Shown here in pieces: positions 19,071 through 27,832 of a stretch of DNA of 64,000 nt. The position numbers were made by a program, and so were the translations under genes. How positions within the stretch are numbered: position 1 is the stretch's first letter; each line of letters starts with the position of its first letter. The DNA comes from Deltaproteobacteria bacterium (lineage in GTDB: Bacteria > UBA10199 > GCA-002796325 > JACPFF01), in NCBI GenBank assembly GCA_016183065.1, contig JACPFF010000005.1:1-64000 (forward strand), read 5' to 3'. The notes beneath the pieces are model-generated. The model did not search any database. It was given only the letters and a program-made list of their open reading frames with translations, and was not told the DNA's origin.

Positions 19071-19457
19071 ATGACCCTTCCCGCATCCGAGAAACGGAAA
19101 TTTGCACGGCTCGATCTGGCGCTCTCTGTCAGTTATGTGCCGCTCGGCGCCCATCAACCCCCGCAGGATCCGCGGGAGGCGCTGAGTAGCGACATCAGCC
19201 AAGGGGGCCTCCGACTCATGACCCCCACGGCGCTCCCCGTGGGGACAGAGCTTGAGCTCCAGATCACGCTGGAAGGGAACGAACATGCGCCGATCGTGGC
19301 GACCGGCGAGGTCGTGTGGCAGAACAAACTGAGCCCGACGAGCTTCGAAACCGGCGTGACCATTCAAACCATGCCCACGGCGGACCGCTCCCGCTTCATG
19401 CAATTTGTCTTCGATCAGATGAGCAAGCTGGTCGGTTCCACGGCCGTTCCCGTATAA
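19071..19457 (+). CDS. PilZ domain protein
   Basis: KRKFARLDLALSVSY (RxxxR) and SSDISQGGLRL (DxSxxG). Confidence 0.85.
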   Translation: MTLPASEKRKFARLDLALSVSYVPLGAHQPPQDPREALSSDISQGGLRLMTPTALPVGTELELQITLEGNEHAPIVATGEVVWQNKLSPTSFETGVTIQTMPTADRSRFMQFVFDQMSKLVGSTAVPV

Positions 19458-19468
19458 GGGATCTTCAT

Positions 19469-20314
19469 TCAACGCATGGACGGAAACTCTGCAGCCTCGA
19501 ACAACCGTTCGCAGGTATGTTTGAATCGGTGCCACCAGGAAGAGGCCGGGTCAGGAACCCGCCCTTGTGCCAAGAGGGTCGCAAAGGATTCATACGAGAC
19601 CGTCAGGGGATCCCGCGTATCATAGGGATGGAACCGCACGCGCACGGCAACGGGTGTGTCGTAAATCTGTTGCACCCGCTCTGCATCGCTCCCCGCTGGC
19701 AGAGAACGCAGCATATTGCCATCGACGCAATAGACCCGCACGGTCTCGTCGCGCATGGTCCGTCCCATCATGAAGTTGCCCAATAAAAGATCTTCCGAGG
19801 TCAATCCGGCAGCAGCCATGCGACGCACAACAATATCCACCAATGCCTCAACCTCCATATCTATCGCACGAGACCTCGCAAGCGCTGCCAGCGTCACGCC
19901 ATAGACACGTTCTTTCACCAGGAGAAAATCTGGACCCAGGCGATGCAGTCCAAAGGAGCGCGGTCCCACATCCAAGCCGGCCAATCGTCCACTGACGATG
20001 GCATCCTCCTCAATCGTCGCTTCGCGAGATTGGCCATCACCCATCATCAACATGCCGAATGAATGTATCGCCAACTTGATCACCGCGGAGGGGGCATGGG
20101 GATGTTCAAACACCTTCCCCAATGAGCCGGCCCCGAGACACCGTAATCGCCTGCCGTTCCACGTCAGGCGCCTCCCGCGCACCTGAATGCCCGACACGTT
20201 GTCGGGCTGGCCCGGGGCACCACTCGGTATCACACAGTGTCGGCGCCAGCCATCCTGTCGGCCACATCGCATGCCCACATTTATATTATCGGCAGATCGG
20301 GAAAAAAGTTGCAT
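19469..20314 (-). CDS. Protein-kinase-like protein
   Basis: GAGSLGKVF glycine loop, AVIKL lysine, SEDLLLGNFMMG (D+5=N), VYCVDGN (DFG-like). Confidence 0.55.
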   Translation of the reverse strand: MQLFSRSADNINVGMRCGRQDGWRRHCVIPSGAPGQPDNVSGIQVRGRRLTWNGRRLRCLGAGSLGKVFEHPHAPSAVIKLAIHSFGMLMMGDGQSREATIEEDAIVSGRLAGLDVGPRSFGLHRLGPDFLLVKERVYGVTLAALARSRAIDMEVEALVDIVVRRMAAAGLTSEDLLLGNFMMGRTMRDETVRVYCVDGNMLRSLPAGSDAERVQQIYDTPVAVRVRFHPYDTRDPLTVSYESFATLLAQGRVPDPASSWWHRFKHTCERLFEAAEFPSMR

Positions 20315-20414
20315 GACAGCCGTCAGGGGTGCTTGCGGTCGGGTCTGTTGTCACATAATCATAGGGTTACCAATGGTTCTCCCCCCCTATTTATTATTCT
20401 TTGAATTTATGTTT

Positions 20415-20445
20415 TGGTATTGCTATCTATTTAATAGTAATACCA
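20415..20445. promoter_or_regulatory. Inverted repeat immediately upstream of abiEi, candidate autoregulatory operator
   Basis: TGGTATTGCTAT-CTATTTA-ATAGTAATACCA, 11/12 complementary arms, 2 nt before ATG 20448. Confidence 0.6.
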
Positions 20446-20447
20446 CA

Positions 20448-21099
20448 ATGAAACAAACTGACCTTACACTCTTGAAAGACTTGCCCTTCTTCTCACTTGC
20501 CGCGCTCAAGGGGCTAGAACGTATTTCCACAAAAGCCCTCTATGGAGAATATCCAGCGTTGGATACGAAAAAACCATCTCATACGGCTAAAAAATGGCCT
20601 TTATGTCACCCGGTGCTATCTTGATCGCGCCGGCAATGATCCGCATTATCGAGAACTCGTGGCCAATACGCTCCTATTTCCCTCCTATCTCAGCACCGAG
20701 TACGTGCTGCAAAAGCACAACCTGTTGACAGACATCTCATGGCCCCTCACCTCGATGACCCTGAAAACACCACGGCGCTTTACCAATCCGTTCGGGAGTT
20801 TCATCTACCATCACTTACAGCCTCGACTCTATTTTGGTTTCGAAAAACATGGCTATGGTCAGCATCCCATTTACGAAGCCACCATACCGAAAGCCCTCTT
20901 CGATCTTTTTTATCTGCGCCTCCCCCAGCTGGAGACGACCAATGTGGCCACCATTGAGGAACTCCGATTGACCTGGTCTGAATTGCCACGAAAAGCCTTT
21001 GCCGTGTTCTGTCGGCTGATCACGCAAAGCGGTATTAAGAAAATGGAGCAGATGATTCCGCAGCTCATGGAGGTCTATGATGCCAACGCTCGTCGATGA
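20448..21099 (+). pseudogene. abiEi: AbiEi-type antitoxin/transcriptional regulator, apparently split by a +1 frameshift (second part ORF 20542..21099)
   Basis: MKQTDLTLLKDLPFFSLAALKGLERISTKALYG in frame 3; ENIQRWIRKNHLIRLKNGLYVTRC... in frame 1; together a standard AbiEi N-terminal wHTH. Confidence 0.75.
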
Positions 21100-22270
21100 A
21101 CTGGCACAGGTAGCCCATGAGGCGAAACACCAGGGGATTTCGAGTGAAGCGATTCGCACAAAACTGAAAGAAACACTGCAGTTCTATGTCCTCGACTTCA
21201 TCTACAACAGTCCAAAGTATCAGCACTTGGTGTTTTACGGTGGCACGTGTCTACGCATCTGTTTTCGTTTGAACCGGATGTCAGAGGAGATTGATTTTGA
21301 AACGACAACACCTTTTGACAAAAAACAATTTGCGCACGACGTCTCCCAACACTTTCAACAAAAAATTCAATATCGCAACATGTGCGCTGTCACTCCAGGC
21401 GCCAGCCTCCAGCGGATCGAATTGAAATTTCCTCTGTTACACACCTTGGGTCTCTCTCAACACGAAGCCGCAAATTTGATCGTCAAAGTGGAGGTCAATC
21501 AAACCCAACACGTCTATCCTACGGCGGTCAAAACCGTCTCACAAGATCGGCTGAGCTTCATCATCCGACATTACGATCTCCCCACGTTGATGGCGGGGAA
21601 AATGTGTGCCTGCCTGCATCGCGTATGGGAAAAACGGGGTGTCATCGTCAAGGGCCGCGACTATTACGATTTAGTGTGGTACATGCAAAAGGCTATTCTG
21701 CCAAATCGCGAACGGCTCGCGGCGTCCGGCACACAGACTATTGGTGGTGCGTTTGAGGAGATTCGCGCAAAGGTACACACGATCAAGCCGGCCCATCTCG
21801 TGGCCGACTTGGAGATTCTTTTTGAAAACTCCGTCTTTCCTCGACGCTGGGCTGCAACATTTTCGGAGGAATTTGAACAATTGTATCAGCAGTATGCAGC
21901 CGCTCCATTTGTTGATGAATGCGATGAAAAAAGCTGGAGCGATTTCGTCAGAGATACGTTTATCGTGCAACTCAAGTACCGCAATCTGAAGGGCCGCTCG
22001 CTCACTTTCCGGTTTCATTTTTCAAAGGAATGGATCGCCAACGAGGCAAGGGAGGAGATGGATACGTTATTAGGCTTATTAAAGCAGAAGATCGGGCGAT
22101 TCATCGACCACGAAGATTACCGCAACCTCATTCCGGGAGAATGGCCAGTCAAAATGATGGTGACACACGGAACAAGAAAATTTGACGCAACCTCGATGGT
22201 CGCGTTGCGCTTCCAAGAATTGCAAAACTGTTCATTGCAAGACCTATTAGCGAAACGCGAAACCCTATGA
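21077..22270 (+). CDS. abiEii: AbiEii-type nucleotidyltransferase toxin
   Basis: HLVFYGGTCLRICFRLNRMSEEIDFE; overlaps abiEi end. Confidence 0.85.
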   Translation: MMPTLVDELAQVAHEAKHQGISSEAIRTKLKETLQFYVLDFIYNSPKYQHLVFYGGTCLRICFRLNRMSEEIDFETTTPFDKKQFAHDVSQHFQQKIQYRNMCAVTPGASLQRIELKFPLLHTLGLSQHEAANLIVKVEVNQTQHVYPTAVKTVSQDRLSFIIRHYDLPTLMAGKMCACLHRVWEKRGVIVKGRDYYDLVWYMQKAILPNRERLAASGTQTIGGAFEEIRAKVHTIKPAHLVADLEILFENSVFPRRWAATFSEEFEQLYQQYAAAPFVDECDEKSWSDFVRDTFIVQLKYRNLKGRSLTFRFHFSKEWIANEAREEMDTLLGLLKQKIGRFIDHEDYRNLIPGEWPVKMMVTHGTRKFDATSMVALRFQELQNCSLQDLLAKRETL

Positions 22271-22318
22271 TTCCCCAACAGCGCAAACCCCGCACAGCGA
22301 CGCACGTGCCGACAGACC

Positions 22319-23167
22319 CTATGACCTCGTCTTTGACGAGGGACGCTCTTCGGCAATCGCTCTCTGGCTGAGGGGATAATCCGTGACGACCTCATACGAC
22401 CTACCGTTGTCCCTCTCGTTATCCATGTAGGGGATATCCCCGATGAGCGTCCCGGTGGATGGGTCGCGTCGCAGAGTCCCGGTGGAGAACTCCGTCCGGG
22501 CCGTTCCGGGATCGCGAAATGTGTAAGTCTCCGTGGCCGGGTCATATCCGTCAATGAGAATGAGGTGATCGAAGGGATTGGGGCCGCCCCCCTCTTCCGG
22601 CCTAAACCGGTGCACCACCACTGCCACAGGGAGATGATGCTCCGCGACCATCTTGGTAATTCTCGCGACAGTCTCTCTGGCGTTGTCGGGATTCACCACC
22701 AGGCGCCCTTTGGCAATGGTCGGTCCCTCCAGATTCAGCACCGAGGACGTTTTCCGCAAAGTATCGTTCCCAGGGATCTCGAGTTGCCATTCCGGGGCAT
22801 GCACCCGGAGGTACTCCCTGACCATCTGCCAGACCGCATGCCGGCAATAATAGGTCCCACCATCGGGCAATCTCTTCGGAACCGCCCCCCCCGCCACCCA
22901 TTTGTATTGGCTGATAAACCGGACCGGCAATTGCACCCGTTTTTCCGGGCGGAGCCAGGTCACCCACTGTGCGGCGGTATCTGCGAAACGACCCGCCTGA
23001 GACACCACCGCATCGGCCGTCGTCTCTACCGCAATTCGGGCAGCAGAGAGCACAATGGTCGCCGGATCCGGAACCCATCGCGCGAGCGAGGCGACGGCGA
23101 CCCGCACACCTTCCCGAATGCCGTGCATTGCCTGACGGACCGCTCCGACCCCATCCTCGACCCGCAC
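22319..23167 (-). CDS. C39-like (papain-fold) cysteine peptidase-like protein
   Basis: GGTYYCRHAVWQMV (Cys) and NPFDHLILIDGYDPATETYTFRDPG (His/Asp), Peptidase_C39_2-like. Confidence 0.5.
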   Translation of the reverse strand: MRVEDGVGAVRQAMHGIREGVRVAVASLARWVPDPATIVLSAARIAVETTADAVVSQAGRFADTAAQWVTWLRPEKRVQLPVRFISQYKWVAGGAVPKRLPDGGTYYCRHAVWQMVREYLRVHAPEWQLEIPGNDTLRKTSSVLNLEGPTIAKGRLVVNPDNARETVARITKMVAEHHLPVAVVVHRFRPEEGGGPNPFDHLILIDGYDPATETYTFRDPGTARTEFSTGTLRRDPSTGTLIGDIPYMDNERDNGRSYEVVTDYPLSQRAIAEERPSSKTRS

Positions 23168-23315
23168 GAGGAGACCTTTCTCCCCTTATCTCTTAAGGTA
23201 TCGGCCAATCAGATCTCTGGAGTTGCTACGGACTTGGGGCTACGCCAGGAGTGACGCAAAAATACGCAACCCTGCAGCGCCCAGTCGGCGCTCGATTTGG
23301 CACCAGGCCATCTCT

Positions 23316-23390
23316 TGGTGGGTGCGACAGGATTTGAACCTGTGACTTCCACCGTGTGAAGGTGACACTCTACCGCTGAGTTACGCACCC
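23316..23390 (-). tRNA. tRNA-Val(CAC), CCA encoded
   Basis: GGGTGCGTAACTCAGCGGTAGAGTGTCACCTTCACACGGTGGAAGTCACAGGTTCAAATCCTGTCGCACCCACCA; all four stems fold; anticodon CAC. Confidence 0.95.
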
Positions 23391-23392
23391 AT

Positions 23393-23526
23393 TACTTTCG
23401 CGGGCCCGTCCGGTGCTCGCCGCCTCCGGCGCCTCCGCTCCTGAAGATACCCCCGGACCCCTCGCTCGCGGCCGGCACAGCCGCCGCTCGCTTCCCCCAT
23501 CTTCGGTACTTTCGGGGGCCCGTTCG
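23393..23526. repeat. Direct repeat pair flanking about 94 bp next to the tRNA 5' end
   Basis: TACTTTCGCGGGCCCGTCCG (23393-23412) and TACTTTCGGGGGCCCGTTCG (23507-23526), 18/20 identical. Confidence 0.55.
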
Positions 23527-23607
23527 TAGCGCAGGCGCCACCGGAATGCAAGGGCCCCCTTTTCCCCCTTGATCCGCCCCTTCCTGCTTGGTAGGGCTCA
23601 TGCCGCG

Positions 23608-24204
23608 ATGACAGAGAACATCCTCGTGCTCGATCTCGAGACGAAGACCATCTTTGGTGATCACAGTGACCGTCGACCGGAATCGCTCGGCGTCAGCGTG
23701 GTCGGAACCTATTGTTATCGCAGTGACACCTACCGGATTTATGACGAGGCCGAAATCGGGGCTCTGGAACATCGCTTATCCGACAAGCCATTGGTCGTGG
23801 GGTTCAATATCCGCCGCTTTGACATGCCCGTGTTGAAACCGTACCTCCATTTTGATCCGGCCGCGCTCCCCATGCTCGACATATTGGAAATCATCCATGG
23901 CATCCTCGGCCATCGCGTCAGCCTGGAGAGCATTGCCCAGGCCACACTTGGCGCGGGAAAATCGGGGACGGGATTGGATGCTGTCGAATATTATCGCACC
24001 GGAGCCATGGACAAATTACGGCAGTATTGTCTTGATGATGTCAAAGTCACGCGTCAAATCTTTGAATATGGTGCGGAGCACCACGAACTCTTCTATCTGA
24101 AAAAGTTCGACCGCTCAAAGGCGCGTGTCCCCGTGGCATGGGAGGTTGCGCACCCCGATGCCACCAGTGCCGAGGCCGCACAAATCGGCCTCTTTACCGT
24201 GTGA
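23608..24204 (+). CDS. RNase H-like DEDDy-type 3'-5' exonuclease-like protein
   Basis: ILVLDLET (DxE), VGFNIRRFDMPVL, YCLDDVKVTRQIF (YxxxD). Confidence 0.75.
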   Translation: MTENILVLDLETKTIFGDHSDRRPESLGVSVVGTYCYRSDTYRIYDEAEIGALEHRLSDKPLVVGFNIRRFDMPVLKPYLHFDPAALPMLDILEIIHGILGHRVSLESIAQATLGAGKSGTGLDAVEYYRTGAMDKLRQYCLDDVKVTRQIFEYGAEHHELFYLKKFDRSKARVPVAWEVAHPDATSAEAAQIGLFTV

Positions 24205-24220
24205 AGAAGGAACAGCCCCC

Positions 24221-25096
24221 ATGACCCGGAAACAACAGATCACGATTGCCCACTCGCCCGATGCCGACGATGCCTTTATGTTTTATGGATTGGCCGCCGG
24301 TCATGTGGGGCATCCAGATATCGCATATACCCATGTCCTGCGCGATATTCAAACGCTGAACGAATCGGCCCGCGAGGGGCGCTATGCCGTCACCGCCCTT
24401 TCGGTGCATGCCTATGCCTATGTCAGCGACCGCTATGCCCTGCTCCGCAGCGGGGCGAGCATGGGGGAAGCCGACTATGGCCCCATGGTGGTCGCCCGTT
24501 CGCCGATGAAGCGCGAGGTGCTCCGCAAGACGGTCATTGCGATTCCGGGCTCCCTCACCACGGCGACGCTCCTCCTGCACCTGGCCTTCGCACACTCCGA
24601 AGACGGCGCGGGGCCCTCCGGCCCGCCGCTTGAAACCATCCCCCTCCCGTTTGATCAGATTCTGCCGGCCGTGGTTGCGGGAAAAGTGGCGGCCGGACTC
24701 CTCATTCATGAAGGCCAATTGACGTATGCACAATCCGGTCTGGTCAATGTCCTCCCGCTCTACACGTGGTGGCACGAGACCTATCACCTCCCGATGCCAC
24801 TCGGGGTGAACGGGATCCGGCGGGATCTCGATCCCCTGTTGCAACAGCAGATTGCGCGGGACCTGCGGGCCTCGATCGAGTACGGTCTGGCGCATCGGGA
24901 GGCCGCGTTGACCCATGCCGCACGCTATGCCGACGGTATGGCCCCCGCGCTGATCGATCGCTTCGTCGGCATGTATGTCAATCACCGGACCGTGGCCATG
25001 GGCGATGCAGAGGCAACGGCGATTGCCACGCTCCTCGATGTCGCGAACGGGCACGGGTTGATTCCCGCGCGCCCATCGCTGGCATGGGTGGGATAA
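24221..25096 (+). CDS. mqnD: MqnD-like 1,4-dihydroxy-6-naphthoate synthase (MqnA/MqnD family)
   Basis: ITIAHSPDADDAFMFYGLAAG...DIQTLNESAREGRYAVTALSVHAYAYVSDRYALLRSGASMGEADYGPMVVAR. Confidence 0.75.
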   Translation: MTRKQQITIAHSPDADDAFMFYGLAAGHVGHPDIAYTHVLRDIQTLNESAREGRYAVTALSVHAYAYVSDRYALLRSGASMGEADYGPMVVARSPMKREVLRKTVIAIPGSLTTATLLLHLAFAHSEDGAGPSGPPLETIPLPFDQILPAVVAGKVAAGLLIHEGQLTYAQSGLVNVLPLYTWWHETYHLPMPLGVNGIRRDLDPLLQQQIARDLRASIEYGLAHREAALTHAARYADGMAPALIDRFVGMYVNHRTVAMGDAEATAIATLLDVANGHGLIPARPSLAWVG

Positions 25097-25120
25097 CGGC
25101 AAGAGAGCGATGGAAGAACT

Positions 25121-26068
25121 ATGGGAAAACCTTTTGATGCACTCGTAATCGGCGCGGGACCTGCCGGGACTGCTGCGGCCCTCTATGTGGCACGAAGCGG
25201 ATGGCGCACGTTGGTCATCGACCAGGGCCTGGCAGATGGCGCACTGGGGCAGATGCGGCAGATCATCGATTTTCCCGGGGTCGGCGATAAACCCTCGGGC
25301 GAGGCCCTGATCAAGCGAATGCGGTGGCAGGCCAAGGATGCCGGTGCGGATATCCGCGAGGGGACCGTCACCGGTGTGGCCCTGGGAGAAAGCGGCCGCC
25401 TGGTCATGATGCACGATCACCGTGGCGAACAGCAATTCGAGGCGGAGACCGTGGTGCTGGCGACCGGATGCAGTGACATGGGCGAGGGACTCCCGGGGGA
25501 AGTCGCGCTCCGCGGCAAGGGGGTCTGCTACAGCGTCCTGCGGGATGGCTATGCCTATAAACAACAATCCGTGGCCATTTTCGGCAAAACGGTGAAGGCC
25601 ATCGAGGCCGCGGTCCATCTGGCGCGCATGGCCCGCGATGTCACGTTTATTGTCCCCGGCAACCGCCTCGATGCCCCCGATCCCCTGAAAGAGCAGCTCC
25701 AGAACGCCACCAATGTGCAGGTCCTGTATAGCGCGAGCGTGAAAGAGATCACCGGCAATGGCACGGTCCAGGGGGCCGTTGTCATGAGCGGTGGCCAGGA
25801 AAAGACTGTGGCGATTTCCGCCATCTTTCTCTGTCATCATGAAGGGCGCATCCGCGCGGAATATCTCGGTACCACGATCGAGCGCGGTCCGAATGGCGTG
25901 GTCCTCGTCGACGAGCAGCTCGCCACGAGCGCACCGGGTGTTTTTGCATGCGGCGATATCCTGACGGGGACGCCGCAGATCCCGTTGGTGGTCGCGGCCC
26001 AGGGGATCATGGTGGCCACGAATATCCACCGCCGGCTCCTTGCGGCGCCGGCGCGTCCCCGGGGATAA
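25121..26068 (+). CDS. Thioredoxin-reductase-like FAD/NAD(P) oxidoreductase lacking the CxxC motif
   Basis: VIGAGPAGTAAALYVARSGW; GVCYSVLRDG where TrxB has GVSYCATCDG; FACGDILTG. Confidence 0.85.
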   Translation: MGKPFDALVIGAGPAGTAAALYVARSGWRTLVIDQGLADGALGQMRQIIDFPGVGDKPSGEALIKRMRWQAKDAGADIREGTVTGVALGESGRLVMMHDHRGEQQFEAETVVLATGCSDMGEGLPGEVALRGKGVCYSVLRDGYAYKQQSVAIFGKTVKAIEAAVHLARMARDVTFIVPGNRLDAPDPLKEQLQNATNVQVLYSASVKEITGNGTVQGAVVMSGGQEKTVAISAIFLCHHEGRIRAEYLGTTIERGPNGVVLVDEQLATSAPGVFACGDILTGTPQIPLVVAAQGIMVATNIHRRLLAAPARPRG

Positions 26069-26072
26069 TCAG

Positions 26073-26702
26073 ATGACACCACACATCGTACAACTGGCCA
26101 TCGGCCCAATGCAGAATTTTGCGTATCTCCTGGCCGATCTGCAGCACCATGTCGCTGCCGTGATCGATCCGGGATGGGAAGCGGAGCAGTTACATCGGGC
26201 AGCGACCGGGATCGCGTGTACGGTGACGCAGATCCTCCTCACCCACACCCACTTTGATCATATGGATGCCGTGACGGCCCTCCAGGAGCTCACCCATGCG
26301 CCGGTTTTTGTGCACGAAACCGAGCGTTTCCGTGTGAACACCGCGGGGCCGTGTCACGCCCTGCACGATGGCCAGCAATTCCAGATCGGCACGCTCTCCG
26401 TGGAAGTGCTGCACACGCCGGGACACAGCCCTGGCGGGGTCTCTTTTCTCACAGCCAATACCTGTTTCACGGGGGACACCCTCTTCGTCGATGGCTGCGG
26501 TCGGGTGGACCTCCCCGGATCGGACCCCCATGCGATGTTCCGGTCGCTTCGCCGACTCGCCGCACTCCCCGCGGGGACCATCATCTATCCGGGCCATGAC
26601 TACGGGCCCACGCCGACCAGCACGATCGGGGCACAAAAAGAGAGAAACCCCTATTTGCGTGCCGAGACCGAAGCAGAGTTTTTTCACAATCGAGTGGAGT
26701 AA
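26073..26702 (+). CDS. MBL-fold (glyoxalase II-like) hydrolase
   Basis: LTHTHFDHMDAV; HTPGHSPGGVSF; FTGDTLFVDGCGRVDLPGSD; YPGHDYGPT. Confidence 0.93.
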   Translation: MTPHIVQLAIGPMQNFAYLLADLQHHVAAVIDPGWEAEQLHRAATGIACTVTQILLTHTHFDHMDAVTALQELTHAPVFVHETERFRVNTAGPCHALHDGQQFQIGTLSVEVLHTPGHSPGGVSFLTANTCFTGDTLFVDGCGRVDLPGSDPHAMFRSLRRLAALPAGTIIYPGHDYGPTPTSTIGAQKERNPYLRAETEAEFFHNRVE

Positions 26703-26707
26703 ACGCA

Positions 26708-27766
26708 CTAAAGGGTCCCCGACCTTCCCGCGACACGTGCGAGGGGACCGCGCTTCATTGGCGTCATTCCCATGCTGCGCACCCAGCCGAGGACCGTGTT
26801 GATATTGTTTTCGATGATCGCCCCGGCGAGTTGGGTCACCTGATCTTCCAGTGGAATATCGAAATCGTGCGCACCGGCGAGCAGTGCCCGTGCGCCATCG
26901 CGGTGCTGCGTCAACATGGAAGTCCGGATCATCGGGAGATTGTCGAGATAGAGCCGGGAGATGGCGACCGTCCGCAGATAATCCTCCTGCGTCGTGCGCG
27001 CCCCGCCCAGCGCGGTATTGTCGCTCTGGTACGTCCAGAGGAGAAAACTCGCGAATCCCCCGGTCTCGTCCTGCAAGGCACGGATATGCCGCAGATGCTC
27101 CACGCGCGCCTCGCACTCCTCGCCAAAGCCGATCACCATGGTCGCGGTCGTCCCAAAACCGAGGCGCTGTGCCATCCGCATGGCATCGAGATATTCGGCC
27201 ACTGTATATTTTTTTGGCGACAGGCGGCGACGCCAGACATCCGTCAGGATCTCCGCACCACCGCCGGGAATCCAACGAAGGCCGGCGTCATAGAGACGTC
27301 GCAGGGCGACTTCGAGCGAAATTTTCGAGATCCGCGCGATGAAGAGCACCTCGACAATGGTCGGACCGTAGATTTCGATCACGTCTCCGTACCGATCGCG
27401 GACCGCGCGAAACATCGCCTCATAGTGTTCCACATGGAGATGGGGATTGAATCCGCCTTCCATGGCCACCAAGGTCCCGCCGGCGGCCACGAGTTCGTCG
27501 AGTTTTGCAAAGATCGCGTCGTGCGTGAGGACATAGCCCTCCGGATGCTTTGGACGCCGATAAAAGGCGCAATAGAGACAATCCGCGACGCAGATATTGG
27601 TGTAACTCACAATCCGCATGATCGTGTAGCTGGCGGCATGTGCCGGATAGAATGTCCCGCGCACGGCATGGGCCCGTGCGCAGAGTTCATCCAGCGGCGC
27701 ACGATGAAAGAGCTCCAGCGCGTCGGCATCGGTCAATCGCATGGCATTCGCCGTGTCCGATGGCAT
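26708..27766 (-). CDS. mqnC: Dehypoxanthine futalosine cyclase MqnC (radical SAM)
   Basis: CVADCLYCAFYRRP (CxxxCxxC), GGFNPHLHVEHYEAMFRAV, RWIPGGGAEILTDVWR. Confidence 0.88.
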   Translation of the reverse strand: MPSDTANAMRLTDADALELFHRAPLDELCARAHAVRGTFYPAHAASYTIMRIVSYTNICVADCLYCAFYRRPKHPEGYVLTHDAIFAKLDELVAAGGTLVAMEGGFNPHLHVEHYEAMFRAVRDRYGDVIEIYGPTIVEVLFIARISKISLEVALRRLYDAGLRWIPGGGAEILTDVWRRRLSPKKYTVAEYLDAMRMAQRLGFGTTATMVIGFGEECEARVEHLRHIRALQDETGGFASFLLWTYQSDNTALGGARTTQEDYLRTVAISRLYLDNLPMIRTSMLTQHRDGARALLAGAHDFDIPLEDQVTQLAGAIIENNINTVLGWVRSMGMTPMKRGPLARVAGRSGTL

Positions 27767-27832
27767 ATTCCACTTATACCGTCAAGCAGGGGAGGATTGA
27801 CACGTTTGTGGCGACTCCAGTAAAGTATATCG

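Noticed and set aside
23392-23772. Minus-strand ORF of 126 aa (GPRKYRRWGKRAAAVPAASEG...)
   Set aside because: Translation of the GC-rich repeat segment and antisense of the exonuclease gene; no coding signature
24194-26029. 611-aa minus-strand ORF
   Set aside because: Entirely antisense to mqnD and the TrxB-like gene; long only because of GC-rich codon bias
26831-27823. 330-aa plus-strand ORF
   Set aside because: Antisense shadow of mqnC
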